Source of the DNA: Acanthosoma haemorrhoidale
Taxonomy: Eukaryota > Arthropoda > Insecta > Hemiptera > Acanthosomatidae
DNA: 64,000 nt
Direction: 5' to 3'
Assembly: GCA_930367205.1 (NCBI GenBank)
Contig: OV884009.1
Location: 123,946,639-124,010,638 of the forward strand
Shown here: piece after piece, positions 31,870 through 43,799 of the stretch
Numbering within the stretch: the first letter of the stretch is position 1
Layout: the number at the start of each line of letters is the position of its first letter
The notes under the pieces: generated by a model
Told to the model about the DNA's origin: nothing
What the model saw: only the letters and a program-made list of their open reading frames with translations
The model's database searches: none
Made by a program: the position numbers and the translations under genes

Positions 31870-32715
31870 ATTGTTTTCGGGACCGGGACACTGGAAAATG
31901 AGTGATGGATCACACTGGACTATTTTATTACTTTAAACTGATCATATTGACTGAACTCTACTGAAAATAATAAATGATAGCCGGAAATGAAATACGGTAG
32001 TAATAGAACCATAATATAACTGTTATACAGAGTTAATGGTTTCAGGGAATTTAACAAAAGATTTAGCTTTAAACACTGCATTTTCACAAAATGATGAAAT
32101 TGTCACTTGTACCTCTTGGCTTCTCCCCCCTCTCATATATAAGTGTAAAATTGCAGTAAATGTGATTTTTTTTTATTTAATGAAAATTATTTGTAAACTA
32201 AGTTGCTATTAACGTTTGATGTCCCAAGAGATCCCATCATACACCAAACCAGGGAGCATACTAGGAATTGGCGGATTGGTTACGCAAGTTAGTGGTGAGT
32301 GATGAGTACAATGTAGCTTGAAGATTGGAAATAGATCATTGAGTGATCAATTTAAGATGAGGTTCTGTGTGGGATTATGCCGCCAGTTAATTAATTGACT
32401 AGAAGTACTTAAGGGGTGACCATCTTGAATATGTGAAAATCAGGAAGGTTTCTGAGAGGCAAAGTTGTGCTGAGGACAATTGATTTTATTTCTCTGTTTA
32501 AATAGTTTGTAGAGAAAGGACCCAGCACCTTCATGACTTAAGTTGTAATTAAAAAACACAAAACAGGCCAAAAATATTAACAACCTGATTACTTTAATGT
32601 ATTATATGATTATTTTTATGTATTAATTAACAAATTAATTCATTACATATCATGCATTGGACAGATGTCCTATTTCAACATTAAACCTAGTTCACTAAAA
32701 ATATTTATTGCACTT
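31870..32715. other. No gene seen
   Basis: AT-rich DNA between the LINE fragment and exon E1. The + strand ORF at 32665-32883 is a shadow of E1. Confidence 0.4.
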
Positions 32716-32717
32716 AC

Positions 32718-32820
32718 ATCATCTTCACTGGAACTATCTACAATTTTAAAAGTTTCACTACTTTTTAGTAAGTCAGAAGGATTGTTAAAGGGATTCATTT
32801 CAAAAAATGATAACGAAAGC
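32718..32820 (-). CDS. Unrecognised - strand gene, exon E1
   Basis: A 103-base candidate exon with acceptor atatttatttag and a consensus GTAAGT donor. One base, then 34 open codons reading LSLSFFEMNPFNNPSDLLKS, then SETFKIVDSSSEDD, ending in phase 0. E2 begins in phase 0 with IQEEEIID, so the join continues the acidic run. The ATG at 32796-32798 could instead be the start codon, making this a first coding exon. The acceptor is only moderately pyrimidine-rich, so which is true stays open. Confidence 0.5.
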
Positions 32821-32824
32821 CTAA

Positions 32825-33485
32825 ATAAATATTTAATTCAACATTCAGTTAAAGTTGAAGGAATCATAATTATTGAAATGTAAAATAAATCATAAAAATG
32901 TATAATTTGTCTGTTATGAGCAATGGAATTTAAAACATATCTACTTTATAGCCCTTTCTTGCATGACGTATGTATTTGTTTTGGAACCCGATATACATTA
33001 GATTTTGACATAAATTCATTGGAAAATTTAAATCCACAGTTTGGAGGGAAGTATTAATGGTGAGACGAATGTTGCACCGTTCTAAGAAGACCCGTTCTAT
33101 TGACCAAGTACTGGGTACTAGTCATAACTGAACATTTCCACATCCAATGATGTGCTTATCAAAAAAACTAAATAGTACCAAAGCCATTGTGCCATAATTT
33201 TCATGAGTAATAACCAACGTTTAATATTGCAACTAACATTATTTGTTAACATCACAGCTCTAAATATCTATTTATTTACATCGAAATAAATAATCATCTA
33301 TCGTAAATGTACGGCACTCATGATAATGTAAACTTATCAAACTAACTCTGTCCGATGTTAGTAAAGTTATAAAAAATGTATACAATCGACAGTTATCACT
33401 TCATCAACAGTATTTATAATCTTTAATTAGAAAAATGCCTACTTGTGTCCTATCCTCACCCAATAAACAGATACTGCTGAAATTA
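32825..33485. other. No gene seen
   Basis: AT-rich DNA upstream of E1 on the - strand. No further exon or promoter element was recognised. Confidence 0.4.
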
Positions 33486-33489
33486 ATAA

Positions 33490-33550
33490 AATGAAAAAAA
33501 AAAAACTTTATTCTGTGACAAGTCCCCAAAGAATTACAAAAATGTAAATC
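33490..33550 (-). repeat. CR1/L2-like LINE 3' end fragment
   Basis: The - strand reads attctttggggacttgtcac, then agaataaagtttttttt, the shared 3' terminus of the LINE family with copies at 10605, 31400, 47692 and 49796. No coding part is recognisable beside it. Confidence 0.6.
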
Positions 33551-34980
33551 AATAATAGTACCAAAGTCTAGCCGATATAGATGAAAAACTTAGGATAACC
33601 TTATAACCAGGTTTTGAAATGAATGATTTACATTGGAATAACTGATGAAGAATAACAAGCGTTTGTTTCAAGATATTCCAACTTCCACATTTTTGTGAAT
33701 AAAACAATAGATTAAAGAAAAAGAAGATTTACTTAGAATGAACAAAAAATTACATATTAACAGTAGAATCTATTGAAATGGAATATAACTCAAAGTGATT
33801 AGTTACTTAGAGAAAGGGCACAAGGGAAACTACTTTGAGGCCAAGTGGTGGGAATGATAATTTCGATCCAATAGCACCAATGACCGGAGTTAGCGTTTAT
33901 ATCTATTATTCCCTTCTGAAAAAGTCCTTTGTTTCAACAATGACTTTGTTGTTAGGACAATAATTTTATGATTTCACAAACTCTTTTTTTCATTCAGAAT
34001 TTTTTTTTTTTAAAAACCTCTGTAAATAAACATCATTTAAGGTCACACACTATTTGAATTAAAAACTTTTTTTTTATTTTATTATTTATTTTCGACACCA
34101 AATATTCTTGGTATTCTAAAAAAAATATTTTGATATTGTTCCCCCTAAATTATTGTTGACGTTAATAACGACTTTAATCACACCCATTCCTAAAGTGTTA
34201 CACGTAAAATCTATGTATTTTTCCCGCTGAATCGCATGATCAGATCACTTTTTTAATATGGCTTCATGATTTCAACAAAATTGCGAGTAAACAATTTTAT
34301 GACTCCTATCAACCTATTACTTCTAATTTTGTTATAATCGTGAAGTCGTATTAAAAAAAAATGACCACGAGATTCAAAGCAAAAAAAACAACATAAATTT
34401 CATGTGTCACTTGATATTATATTAAAAAAATTAGTCCGTAAAATTTTTTTTTCCACATTCCTACACATATACTAGAGTGAAAGTCCTCCGAGTCAATTTT
34501 GCATGAATATTTGCCTAGAATCCGAACATAAAATAATAATAGGGTTCTTTTGGGGGAAAAAACTAGAATTACGCCGCTCTGCAGCTAGAGGAATTTAGGG
34601 AAAAGTTTTCAAAAAATGTTATTTACAAAATCGAAGTACGTATTATCACAAAAGGCTTGCTTTATATTATTATTGAATTATCCAATCATTTTGTATGAAT
34701 TACTTATATGTTTTGCTTTGTATGAAATGTTAAAAATATATTGTATTTTTGGGAAAAAATTAAATTAAATAATAATTGTAAAGTGAGATTATGTAAAATA
34801 TTTGGTTTGAATCATGTTTGTAAAAATATATTATTTAATAAGACCTGCAGTTATTATATCCTCAATTCTGTAACCTTATAAAACTTTCAAACGACAAAGC
34901 AGAAATTGTGAAAAAACCATCAGTAATAATTAAAACATTTACAAAACTGATGGAAGAACAGGCCAACCCGTTTCAACTAA
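33551..34980. other. No gene seen
   Basis: Very AT-rich with homopolymer runs. No structure supported. Confidence 0.4.
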
Positions 34981-34989
34981 GGTTGTGTT

Positions 34990-35255
34990 GCCAGTATATC
35001 CCTATTACCCTCTTACACGGCTGTAAATCGAACACGGCCTCTAGTATATCCCCTCTGTTTTTTTTGTTTTTTTCAAAGCTCTCAAACTTATAAAAATAGG
35101 ATGTGGGAAAAATAAAGGAAAATTATTTTGGGCTAATGAGTGCCTTTCACTAAGGGGAGTCCCCATTTGAAGGATGTATGAGAAGGATATAGGGTGTGGA
35201 ATGCCTAAAAAGACGGATGGAATCAGGAAGGTAGTGAGAGTCTACCAAGTATATC

Positions 35256-35287
<32 letters not shown>

Positions 35288-35300
35288 CAAAACCTCAACA
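34990..35300 (+). repeat. Direct repeats with agtatatccc core and a T28 tract
   Basis: agtatatccc occurs near 34993, 35043 and 35249. The last two copies continue into long T runs ending ttttcaaa(g/a)c(t)ctcaa, about 205 bp apart. The second run is 28 T (35260-35287). Related tatcccctcc motifs lie in the hairpin at 37077. Possibly ends of a small non-autonomous element. Confidence 0.5.
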
Positions 35301-35499
35301 AAACAATACAATTTACAAATAAGAAAAATAACAAAATATTTGGATTACATATTTCTCCTCTTTCTGCATTTACATGCATTTGGCGGAGTGCCTAAATATA
35401 ATAAATTTTTATTGTCGTTAATAGTTCATTGTTCTTATACAACACTAGGTGATGAGGCTCACCTTCTATTTGTCACCGACACCAACACTAAACACTAGG

Positions 35500-37090
35500 A
35501 ACAAAACAAAACAAACTAAACAAAACAAAACTAAACAAAACAAACTAAATCTCTACCTAGAACCTAGGACTAGAGTGTTCCAGCCGCGACAGCGTCCTGC
35601 CATCGTTGGGGGAACGGAGCGGGGGTTATAGTGTTAAACACCGGGTTTGTTAGATATTGTAATGAGTCGAAAAATTTGATAGGTCTACGCTGGATGAATT
35701 CATCTACCGTAGACAGCTCAAATATCTCATGCAGCTCACTGTTTCTTCGCTGCTCGAATAAAGTACCTCTGACTACTTTCATCAGTATACCGTTTTGGAA
35801 TTGTTGGAGTTTCTTAGCTGTCGTATACGTCAGATAACGAAATAGCGGTGCACCATACAGCAGAGTAGGCCTTAGTATGCTCTTGTATATCAATAGTTTG
35901 AGACGCAGTGATAGATTGGGGGAAGTTAATAAGTCCGTAAGCCGGTAAGACTTCATGCGTGTATGCTTCAACTTCTTCGCAAAATGGTTACTAAAATGGA
36001 GGTGTCTGTCCATTTTAATTCCCAGATATACTAGGTTGTTGGCTGGTGAATTTTTCTCCGTTCCTACTATGTAACTAGTAGGGAGCGGGCTTTTTCCCTT
36101 TTGAAAAGAGAAAATTACACAGTCAGTCTTACCCGCGTTTACAGAGATATTGAGTCTCCCCAATCTCTAACTGATCTGGTTACAGGCTGCTTCAGCCTGT
36201 CTTAGAGCTACCTTGGCACTCATGCTGCTGCTGTACACCGCTATGTCATCTGCGAAAGCAGTAACTGTGGTATTTTTGTACCGGGCTCCGACAATCTCAG
36301 ACGTGTATACGTTGAATAGTACAGGTGATAAGACGGCTCCTTGGGGTACTCCACAGGTCAGTGGCACAGCTTCGGAGAAGCTATCACCCACTCTCACCCG
36401 CAGCGATCTGTTTTTCAGGAAGCTAGCCAGAATTGAACAGAGTTGTTCCGGGCATTCCCGGTCGCAGAGCATTTGACACAGTGTACCGTAAGACACCGAG
36501 TCGAATGCTTGGATGCAATCAATGGAAATCATAGCCGTGGCTATGTTTTATTCATGTTATGGCTAACTTCTGACTGCACCTTCAGAAGGGGGTGCTCTGC
36601 GCTCATACTGGATTGGAATCCAGTCTGCTCTGGCGGAATGATGTCATTTTCCGAGCAGTAATCTTTGAGATAATTCGAAAGAATTTTCTCAAAGATTTTC
36701 CCCATTTGTGGTAGCATACTGATCGGGCGGTAGTGGGCTGGGTGATCTCCACTCTTGGCTGGCTTCAGTAATGGAAACAAGATGGCTTGTTTCCATGTGT
36801 CAGGAAAGTACCGCAATCTTATACAAGAGTTGTATAAGTTTGCTAGTTGTACTATCCCTCTCCTCGGCATTTGTTTGAGCAGCACTGTTTGTATCCCGTC
36901 GTGCCCTGGTGCTCGGTTTCCCTGACACCGGCGAAGAATCGCCTTGAGCTGCTTCGGTGATACAAACATGTGGTTCTGTTCAGCATCTACCGGAGGAGGC
37001 ATGTGGTCTCGTGAGGCTACACAGCAAAACAAAAATATCCCCTCCCCATCCATATTTCCCTTTATAGTAGTGTAGGTTATCCCCTCCATT
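35500..37090 (-). mobile_element. Jockey-clade LINE, 5'-truncated but well preserved
   Basis: A single LINE on the - strand carrying RT and C-terminal region. About 500 codons are interrupted by only one frameshift and one stop. Its 3' side (left) ends in a TTTTG/TTTAG-type simple repeat at about 35500-35550 (on the + strand caaaacaaaacaaactaaac). The 5' side stops at about 37090, at the hairpin repeat. Confidence 0.85.
35570..37089 (-). pseudogene. LINE reverse transcriptase, two lesions
   Basis: Three ORFs in series. 36541-37089: NRAPGHDGIQTVLLKQMPRR, HYRPISMLPQMGKIFEKIL, PPEQTGFQSSMSAEHPLLKV. 36167-36532: ISIDCIQAFDSVSYGTL (catalytic D-x-x-x-A-F-D), GVPQGAVLSPVLFNVYTSEI and TAFADDIAVY (intact FADD). 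35570-36163: LNISVNAGKTDCVIF, NLVYLGIKMDRHLHFSNH, ILRPTLLYGAPLF. A frameshift separates the first and second ORFs, and a TAG the second and third. The catalytic residues are all there. Endonuclease and ORF1 are missing. Confidence 0.9.
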
Positions 37091-37167
37091 ACTCTTTCAT
37101 CTTCCTAGAGAAAAAATGAGGATGTAATGCTAGGAGGATAGAAAAGTAATGGAGAGGGGATAAGGAA
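37076..37167. repeat. Short inverted repeat, hairpin
   Basis: ttatcccctccattactctt, then tcatcttcctag (37077-37108) faces ctaggaggatagaaaagtaa, then tggagaggggataa (about 37131-37164). The arms pair over about 32 bases with a few mismatches and a 22-base loop. It sits exactly at the 5' truncation point of the LINE. It looks like a MITE-type or foldback element. Confidence 0.75.
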
Positions 37168-37489
37168 AACTACTTTGGGACTACTTTTTTTGCTAAAAAT
37201 ATAAATTTATATTTTGGGGCCTAATTTAGTATTTCAAAAGATTCAAGCAAACTGTACATTTCCAAATTATGAATTTTGTGATTTAATATTTAGCTTTCAA
37301 CCGATTCAAACAATGGTGCTTATAATAAATGGTAAATTATGAATCTTGTAATTTAATATTTGGTAGTTTTGCGTATTTAGAGGAGTCGTATGCACTTACA
37401 TGTATATATGTAATAAATATTGAAAATAATTGCAGCGGGCAAGTTTGTTGTTTCCCATTTCACAAAACCTAGATTTAAAATGACGTGAA

Positions 37490-37765
37490 GAATTGGAAAT
37501 GTCGAGCATCGATGATGTAGGTGGGAATATCTTTTAGAGGTTTGAAGAGTGGGCGTGAACCAATTATAATTAGGGTGGATTTCTCCACATTCAATTTAAG
37601 ATTACGGGGAAAGACCAAGGCACCAATTCAGTCCGGTCTTCCTGAATCAGTAGGGAGGTGGATTGTAGCTGATTGGAGGTAGGAAATACAAATTTCGTTT
37701 TTGTCGGCATAAACCACCATGAACACGACCATCTGGTTGGTCAGTTGTGTTGTGTCCTGAAATAA
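37490..37765 (-). pseudogene. LINE RT fragment, decayed, - strand
   Basis: The - strand reads MVVYADKNEICISYLQSATI (a YADD box changed to YADK), then FPRNLKLNVEKSTLIIIGS. These blocks lie just after the RT active site in Jockey/CR1-type LINEs. The flanks to about 38320 show further weak LINE-like translation (the 38007-38321 ORF), not assigned. Confidence 0.55.
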
Positions 37766-37769
37766 AGAA

Positions 37770-40440
37770 GCGATAGCGTGTTGTAAGATGTTGTTAGTAG
37801 GACTGTCAATGTTTATGGTTTGTAGTAATATTGTAAGCTCCTAGCTGTGTCGAAGAGGTCCAATGGAGTTCCATAGTAGAAAATATACTCAGTGTTAGGG
37901 CTGTTGGGATTTAGTAACAGTTGCGTAAGAACCCTAGATCAGCATAGCACCTATTAGTTTTTAAGGAGAAGCGGATGTTTCTGGTGCTGTTCCCGTCGGG
38001 CTGACCTTATGAAAGTCGCTGGGTTTGGTGCAGTCTGGTGTTTGGTGTAGGTGGCAGGTGGGGGGTGACTGAAGCAGTCAGGCCTGGATGTTGGGCTAGC
38101 TTTCCGGGGTCATTGAGTTGATCACCGATGCCTTTACTATACACAGCTAGAAACCAGGTCCCGGTAGACTGCTTAGCCTCTGTAGTTATCTGGATGCTGT
38201 AAACAACAATTGGCGCAGGTTGCCTTGAGTTCCCAGATTTAGAGCAGTTTTTGATTTTTGGTAGTGCATACTTCAAAAATACGAGGTTTAGTCGATGGAA
38301 GTTATTCATGTGGAAGAACAACTGACAGGGAGTGCAATGATGAATTTATTTCCGTTTGTGGGGTTCTTCCACCTTAATTTTAAATTTATAAAGAAGGGAG
38401 CGTAGGTAAATATGTCTTAGTTCTTATCAGCAGGATATAAATTTACGAAGAATAGTGAAAATAGCGTTTTATTTGTTGGGCGAATAGTTTTAAAGGGTCA
38501 CAGACCTTAAAACTGATTTTTCAAGTTCCTCCTTGTTCATTGGTAGAGTGTTGAAATCTGTGTTTTTCAACATATTTGATGTTGTGCGATAGGCGTTTGA
38601 GGTGTTAGAATCTAAGACAGCGGCCTCTCTCGTTGTTTTGCACATAAACGACTACTCACGGAGGTGATTTACTAACAGAAGTTGGAAATTTCATCAATTT
38701 TTATGTAAATAGGTGGGAGCTCTGATGGTTTGAATTTATCTTCTTGGCATGGTAATAAAAAAAATAAATACATGAGCCCTTGGGCTGGAGCCTGAGCTCA
38801 CACTACTAACAACGGCGTGCACTGTTTTATTATTTTCGGCTGAGGTCTGTAACAGTTCGTATAATCCCTATCAGGCGGGAAATGGCCAAAGAAGGCGGTC
38901 GCATTCTGTTTTGAGGTCGGCCCTCAATGATATTTTTGGTGGGAATCTGCGAGAATACAGTAAGAAGAGCTGTGTGGTGCTTAGCTTATAGTGAGTGTAG
39001 GTAACCTATAAAGGTTTCCTAATCTCCGAATTAGTCACCCCGAGGCTTAGTGCCTATTAGAAATAATAAATTTTCCCACGGGAGAGTGTAACGTTGGCTC
39101 ATTTTGGCCCACGGAAAGGTAGTTGTAACGTTGTTGTTGGAAAAAAATTAAATGAACCAAGAGAAACAGAATTGTTTGGTGAGAACAATAACGACACGAC
39201 TAAACTGTATGGTGACCAGTCGGCGAATCCTCAAATCGGTATATTATAATATTTTCTGGCAAATGGTTGTTGTGTAAGTATGGTATGGAGCATACAAAAA
39301 AATAAACTATTTCTTTGCAGGCAGAGAAACGGGATCGTTTGGACAATTAGTATTGCCTCTATATGATGCGTACTTTTATATATGTAAACCGAAACCGAAT
39401 ACGATTCATTCTAGTTTTTTCAGAGTAAAATTTATTCCCTCAAGCTTGGTAATTTACTCATAGGCGTTGGGATCAGCGAATGTGTACTGTATATTTTGCA
39501 CTACCTTTTTATGTATATACTGTTCATTATTTATTAACGTCCCAGAACAGCTGTTAATAATGCACTTGGGGAAACATGTATGATATTTATAACTAAGGAA
39601 TATGGCATTATTTTTTCTCTAACACTGGATTTAAACCTGAGGAGGTGTGGCCTAGTATCAAGTAGTTGCTTAAAGTTTTACGCTATGTAGACCCTTTTTT
39701 CTACCTCCTTATTTACTTGTGTAACAAGACTGATTGCTCAGTATTGTAGGTCCAAAACAATCTTCAAATTTTTGTTGTGCCAAAGAAGGTAGGTCAGCAT
39801 CCTAGCCGCTTGATTTGAGTTTCTTATGGGTTCACATTAATATATAATAAATTTTGAATGTCATCCTGAGTTTATTTATTTTAATTCTTGTAGCTGTACT
39901 TGTAATAATTTTTACCTCTTTAGTGAATGTCTATTGATGGATATTTGTTACTACTAACTTATGTTGGTATTTATCAACAGATGTTCTTTACTTAGCTATT
40001 GATGTTTCATAACTATTTAGGGCCATTCATAATATTATTTACTGATTATTTCCAATCTGCTTAAAAACTTGGAGCTTAAGAAATTGTTATATATTTGTAA
40101 TTTGATCGCGTGTAATTATATAAATCTCAAATAATAAAACATGCTATTCTTACCTCAAAGCAATTCAACTGTTCAGCAATTCATCCTTCAGAACTTTCAA
40201 TACTAATTTCATTGATATATGGTTCTGATAAACATCAGTGAGAATAAGTAACTTTGATACTTGCAGTTAACTTAATATTGCTGATATTTGAGTAAGAATC
40301 TCTACATATTACATAGTCATCCACAAGCTGTGTTCATCTGAGAGCAGGCCGGCAACAAAATTTAAAGGTTTTGTTACTGTGGTATGAATAGTACAATAAA
40401 TTTGGATTAGGATATGAGAGGGCAGTAGTTAGCTAATAAG
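37770..40440. other. No gene supported
   Basis: Mixed AT-rich DNA with somewhat GC-richer parts (37770-38330, 38500-39120). One - strand frame near 38500-38680 is open (TREAAVLDSNTSNAYRTTSN, then MLKNTDFNTLPMNKEELEK) and may be an old LINE or an exon; neither could be shown. Confidence 0.35.
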
Positions 40441-40447
40441 GGACTCG

Positions 40448-40515
40448 AGGATGGACATTATATCACAAGGGGGAAGATGGACATTATATCACATGGGGGA
40501 AGATGGACATTACAG
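40448..40515 (+). repeat. 26-bp tandem repeat, about 2.6 copies
   Basis: The unit agatggacattatatcacat plus gggggaa repeats with one substitution. The third copy is cut short after acattacagg. Confidence 0.85.
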
Positions 40516-40880
40516 GTAATTTCGACAAGATGGAGCTCGTTGTAATTTGGTATATTTTGTATGAGCCATCTTCCTAAAGCCTATCCCATCCATATCCTCT
40601 CATTCTGTTTTTAGCCTTCAATAATGCAAAGTCAGTGTGATTGTTATTAAGCAGAGGGCTCAGGCTGCATCTCTGGGAGATGCCCATGCTTGTCTCTATT
40701 TCTTCAGTTATATGATTGGACACCCTGACTATACTTTGGGTCTTCTTACAGAGTTAAAGAACTTGGCAGTATCAGATTTCTGTTTATCTCTTTTCCATAT
40801 TTCTCATTGATCTTTTTTTTTGTCCAGCTATTTGCTTCACCCAGACCCACAAAACAAGCTTATCTCTTTATTATTCTTAA

Positions 40881-41069
40881 TTAAGGAAGTTTTCTAGCTA
40901 CTTGCCTCATTAAAAAGATAAGATCTTGTGTTGATCTATGTAAAAGCCATATTGTTTGTTTTTCTTTTTGGCTTACTTCAACTTTAATTAATCTTCTTTC
41001 AAAGATTCTGGAGTAGAGCTTACTAGGGACACTGAATAGTGATATTCCTCTATGATTATTAAAATTCAC
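40881..41069 (-). pseudogene. LINE RT fragment (RTE-like), - strand
   Basis: A 62-codon ORF reads NFNNHRGISLFSVPSKLYSR, then IFERRLIKVEV, then RSTQDLIFLMRQVAR. This is the NYRGI-LLS-P-K-Y...R-STTDQIF-LRQ block before the RT catalytic motif in RTE-like LINEs. Only this segment is recognisable. Confidence 0.7.
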
Positions 41070-42010
41070 ATTATTTCTTATTTAGAGTAAAAAGCCTGGT
41101 GCCCACCACATTAGTACTTCGGAGCCGTCTATCAACTAGGGTGACAACCTCTATTTGGCCCTAACTCTTCATTAGATGCTGCACTATGAATGTTTTTTTA
41201 TTAATTAATAAATGTGAGGCAGTAGTGTCAAATTTCACATGATAGAGAAGGGTGGCCGAATATAATTCATGGAGGGCTCGGTTCTTGCAGGACTGTAGTG
41301 CCTTGAAGTAAGTAAACATTTAGGGTTGCTTTGGTCTGTAATTAGCTTAGCAACTATAATAACTCGGAGTCAACTGAAGGTTTGTACTGAAATCCCTAAA
41401 GATATATGTATAGATGATTCAAGATAAGTCAACTTATATACTTTTATATACCACAATATTAATGTTGTTTTAATTTATCTTGTGATGTCCTAATTAAATA
41501 TGCAGTGAAAGCTTGTATTTTATTAATTAGGAATCACAAAATGAAGAAAATTTTGAGAAATAAAAGTATATTTTGAGTCAAAACAACCAAATTCAAATTT
41601 TACTTCTTTTGTGAAATTGTATTATATAATACTTATATCATATATCACCTTGTTTAGTATGAGGTTTGGGGACAGGGCACAGAGGACAGACTGCTAGACG
41701 GTCGTTTGGTCTCATGGTTTTTACTCCTGGTCTCAAAGCACTATAAGTCCTAACATTACAAACTATGAGATGATTATACATATATAAGTATGTATATATG
41801 CGATATATGATATATACATATATCAAAATATCACCTCATTACTCCCCCTCCCTCCATAAAAAAATGGCGAGTCTTGCATCTCGAAATGTGCCAATTGTGC
41901 ATGGTTTGACTGTTTATGGCTTACACAATTAAGTTTTGTCGTAATAATGATATATATAACAGTGATCCGACCCAATCTATTCAATTATTAGCAGCACAGT
42001 GTGTGTACAC
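41070..42010. other. No gene seen; AT palindromic microsatellite at 41772-41826
   Basis: Mostly AT-rich. At 41772-41826 alternating ta/tg steps form self-complementary runs (tatacatatataagtatgta). A GC-richer - strand frame at 41650-41770 is short and unassigned. Confidence 0.4.
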
Positions 42011-42011
42011 A

Positions 42012-42069
42012 GGTGGTCTGAAAAGTTTCCGACCTCAACATGAAGATGATAATAAAATAAATAAAAGCT
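42012..42069 (+). repeat. Solo mariner end fragment
   Basis: ggtggtctgaaaagtttccg then acctcaacatgaagat is identical to the right end of mariner copy 2 read inward (61143 towards 61090), and aataaaagct agrees further in. The outermost tacga is replaced and no transposase follows. It is a remnant or a non-autonomous derivative. Confidence 0.8.
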
Positions 42070-42780
42070 TTGTTAGCACCAAATATACTATAATAGTGGG
42101 TTTGTAGATACCACTTGGACAATAATTTCCCCTGTAGGGAAAGTATAGCACTGTCAAGTTAACTCCTGGATGATTCGCATGGCATGGCATTCCACCTAAC
42201 ACTAGCCTCTCACTAGTGCAACGTGAGGCCCAGTCACATGCCTGCAACAATGAAAGCATAAACTTCTTAGAAAGAGCAGGATTCACTTCTGAGAGGTATT
42301 GAAAAGAATGTATTCTGGAAAGGCCTGGTCACTAACCATGACCCTCCGTAATAAAATGAAGTAGGCACAGGTGACTACATGCAGAGTTGAACAAGCCCTC
42401 ACTTTCTCCTTTAGCCTGGAATCAGCAGCTATGAGGTATGACCAGGCAGGTGAAGCCTACCCGGATGAGAACCCGGTCCAATAACAACTAGTAAGAATAC
42501 CATTTATTGAAGATGAAGCTTTTAAAACAACCAATATCACAAAACAGACATATTTTTTAGGTATTTATTATTTTTATATTCATTTGTAATTGTGGAAGAT
42601 TTAAAGAGTATCTTAATGCAAGCACTAAGAAAATAAATACGTAACAATGAAAATAAATGTAAAAAATACTTTAAAAAAAACTATTTTTAAACTAATTTTT
42701 CAGGATTTTTTTTTTCTGTTTTAAAGGCATTTTCCGATAATTTTCCATTTTAACCTTTCATTGTTAGTTCTTCAGATTCC
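42070..42780. other. No gene seen
   Basis: No supportable ORF. The - strand ORF 42035-42286 shows no recognisable family. Confidence 0.35.
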
Positions 42781-42784
42781 GTCA

Positions 42785-43110
42785 GCAACATGTCAACTCT
42801 CATCCGTACTTATAAAGAAAATATTGATGTGAATAACTTAGTATTAGCGATTTAGCTGCTTGATTCAAAATTGGGAAAACGCAGGTATGTGACACTTTGA
42901 AGAAAAAAAAAAATTGCGTAAATGTTAATGTTAATGCAAAAAAGAAGCTTCAGGCCTTGCCATGGATCAAGTAAAGGATGAATGGTTTTGCCTAGCTCAT
43001 GCTTCAATATTCCTCTATCTGGTCCTCTGATAAAAGAAAAAGCTTTATAAGTTGCACATGATTTGGGTCAAATTGATTTTAAGCCACCAACAAAATAGTA
43101 CTATTGTAAG
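42785..43110 (+). pseudogene. Tigger/Jerky transposase N-terminal fragment
   Basis: The + frames read STLIRTYKENIDVNNLVLAI and, after lesions, NIPLSGPLIKEKAL followed by VAHDLGQIDFKPPT. This resembles the CENP-B-type helix-turn-helix of Tigger/Jerky transposases (the IPLSGPLI-EKA block). Stops interrupt it. It could be the counterpart of the C-terminal fragment type at 10083, but the two are far apart and not one element. Confidence 0.55.
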
Positions 43111-43251
43111 TAATTTTATCTTAAATTTACATTATTTATCATCTTTCTTGTTTCTGAAGTCAGATTGGTTATATTTATATTAACTAAATTAATCATGGTC
43201 AAAAACTAAAAAAAATCTCATAATTGTTAACAAATTTCTTATCATCCTTTT

Positions 43252-43788
43252 ATGAAAAAAAAACGCATTAATCAATGTGTTCAAGATGGCACCTTTTTAA
43301 CAACAAATCCGTCATGGAACAGGTACAAGATAGAGTATCGGGATAGCATCAAGTTAAACAAAACCATTGCTTACCAGCCTAAGTCTCAGCACCATGTAAG
43401 TCAGAGACATGAAATGAACGGTTCAAAAACGATTAATGCCAACGACCAAGGCTTAATTATGACCCCGATTGCTTTGAAGCCATTAAAACCTACTAATTGA
43501 CCTCAACAAAACAGCTGTAAACCAAATTATTTTGCCGGTTTTTCAATCTGTAATGATTATAAGCAACAATAGCCTGAAACAAAACATCGTAAAAGTTGTT
43601 AAAATTTCCTTCTTCATCGGCAGTTTACAGAGAGGAACCACAAAGGCTGTCGCACCAGTTGTCATCAAGAAACGGCCTTTGGATAGCATGCAAAAGTTGA
43701 ACGGTCAGAAGAAGGTTAGCACAAATAATATTGAAGGGTTAGAGATGCTGAGCAAAGGTAAATCAAACAACAAAGAAGTTATTGAATA
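43252..43788 (+). other. Two unassigned ORFs
   Basis: ORFs of 82 codons (43252-43500, MKKKRINQCVQDGTFLTTNP...) and 85 codons (43532-43789, including TKAVAPVVIKKRPLDSMQKL) lie close together in different frames. Composition is less AT-driven than in chance ORFs here, but no domain, splice site pair or partner was recognised. They may be further transposon coding debris following the Tigger fragment. Confidence 0.25.
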
Positions 43789-43799
43789 GAATGATGAAA

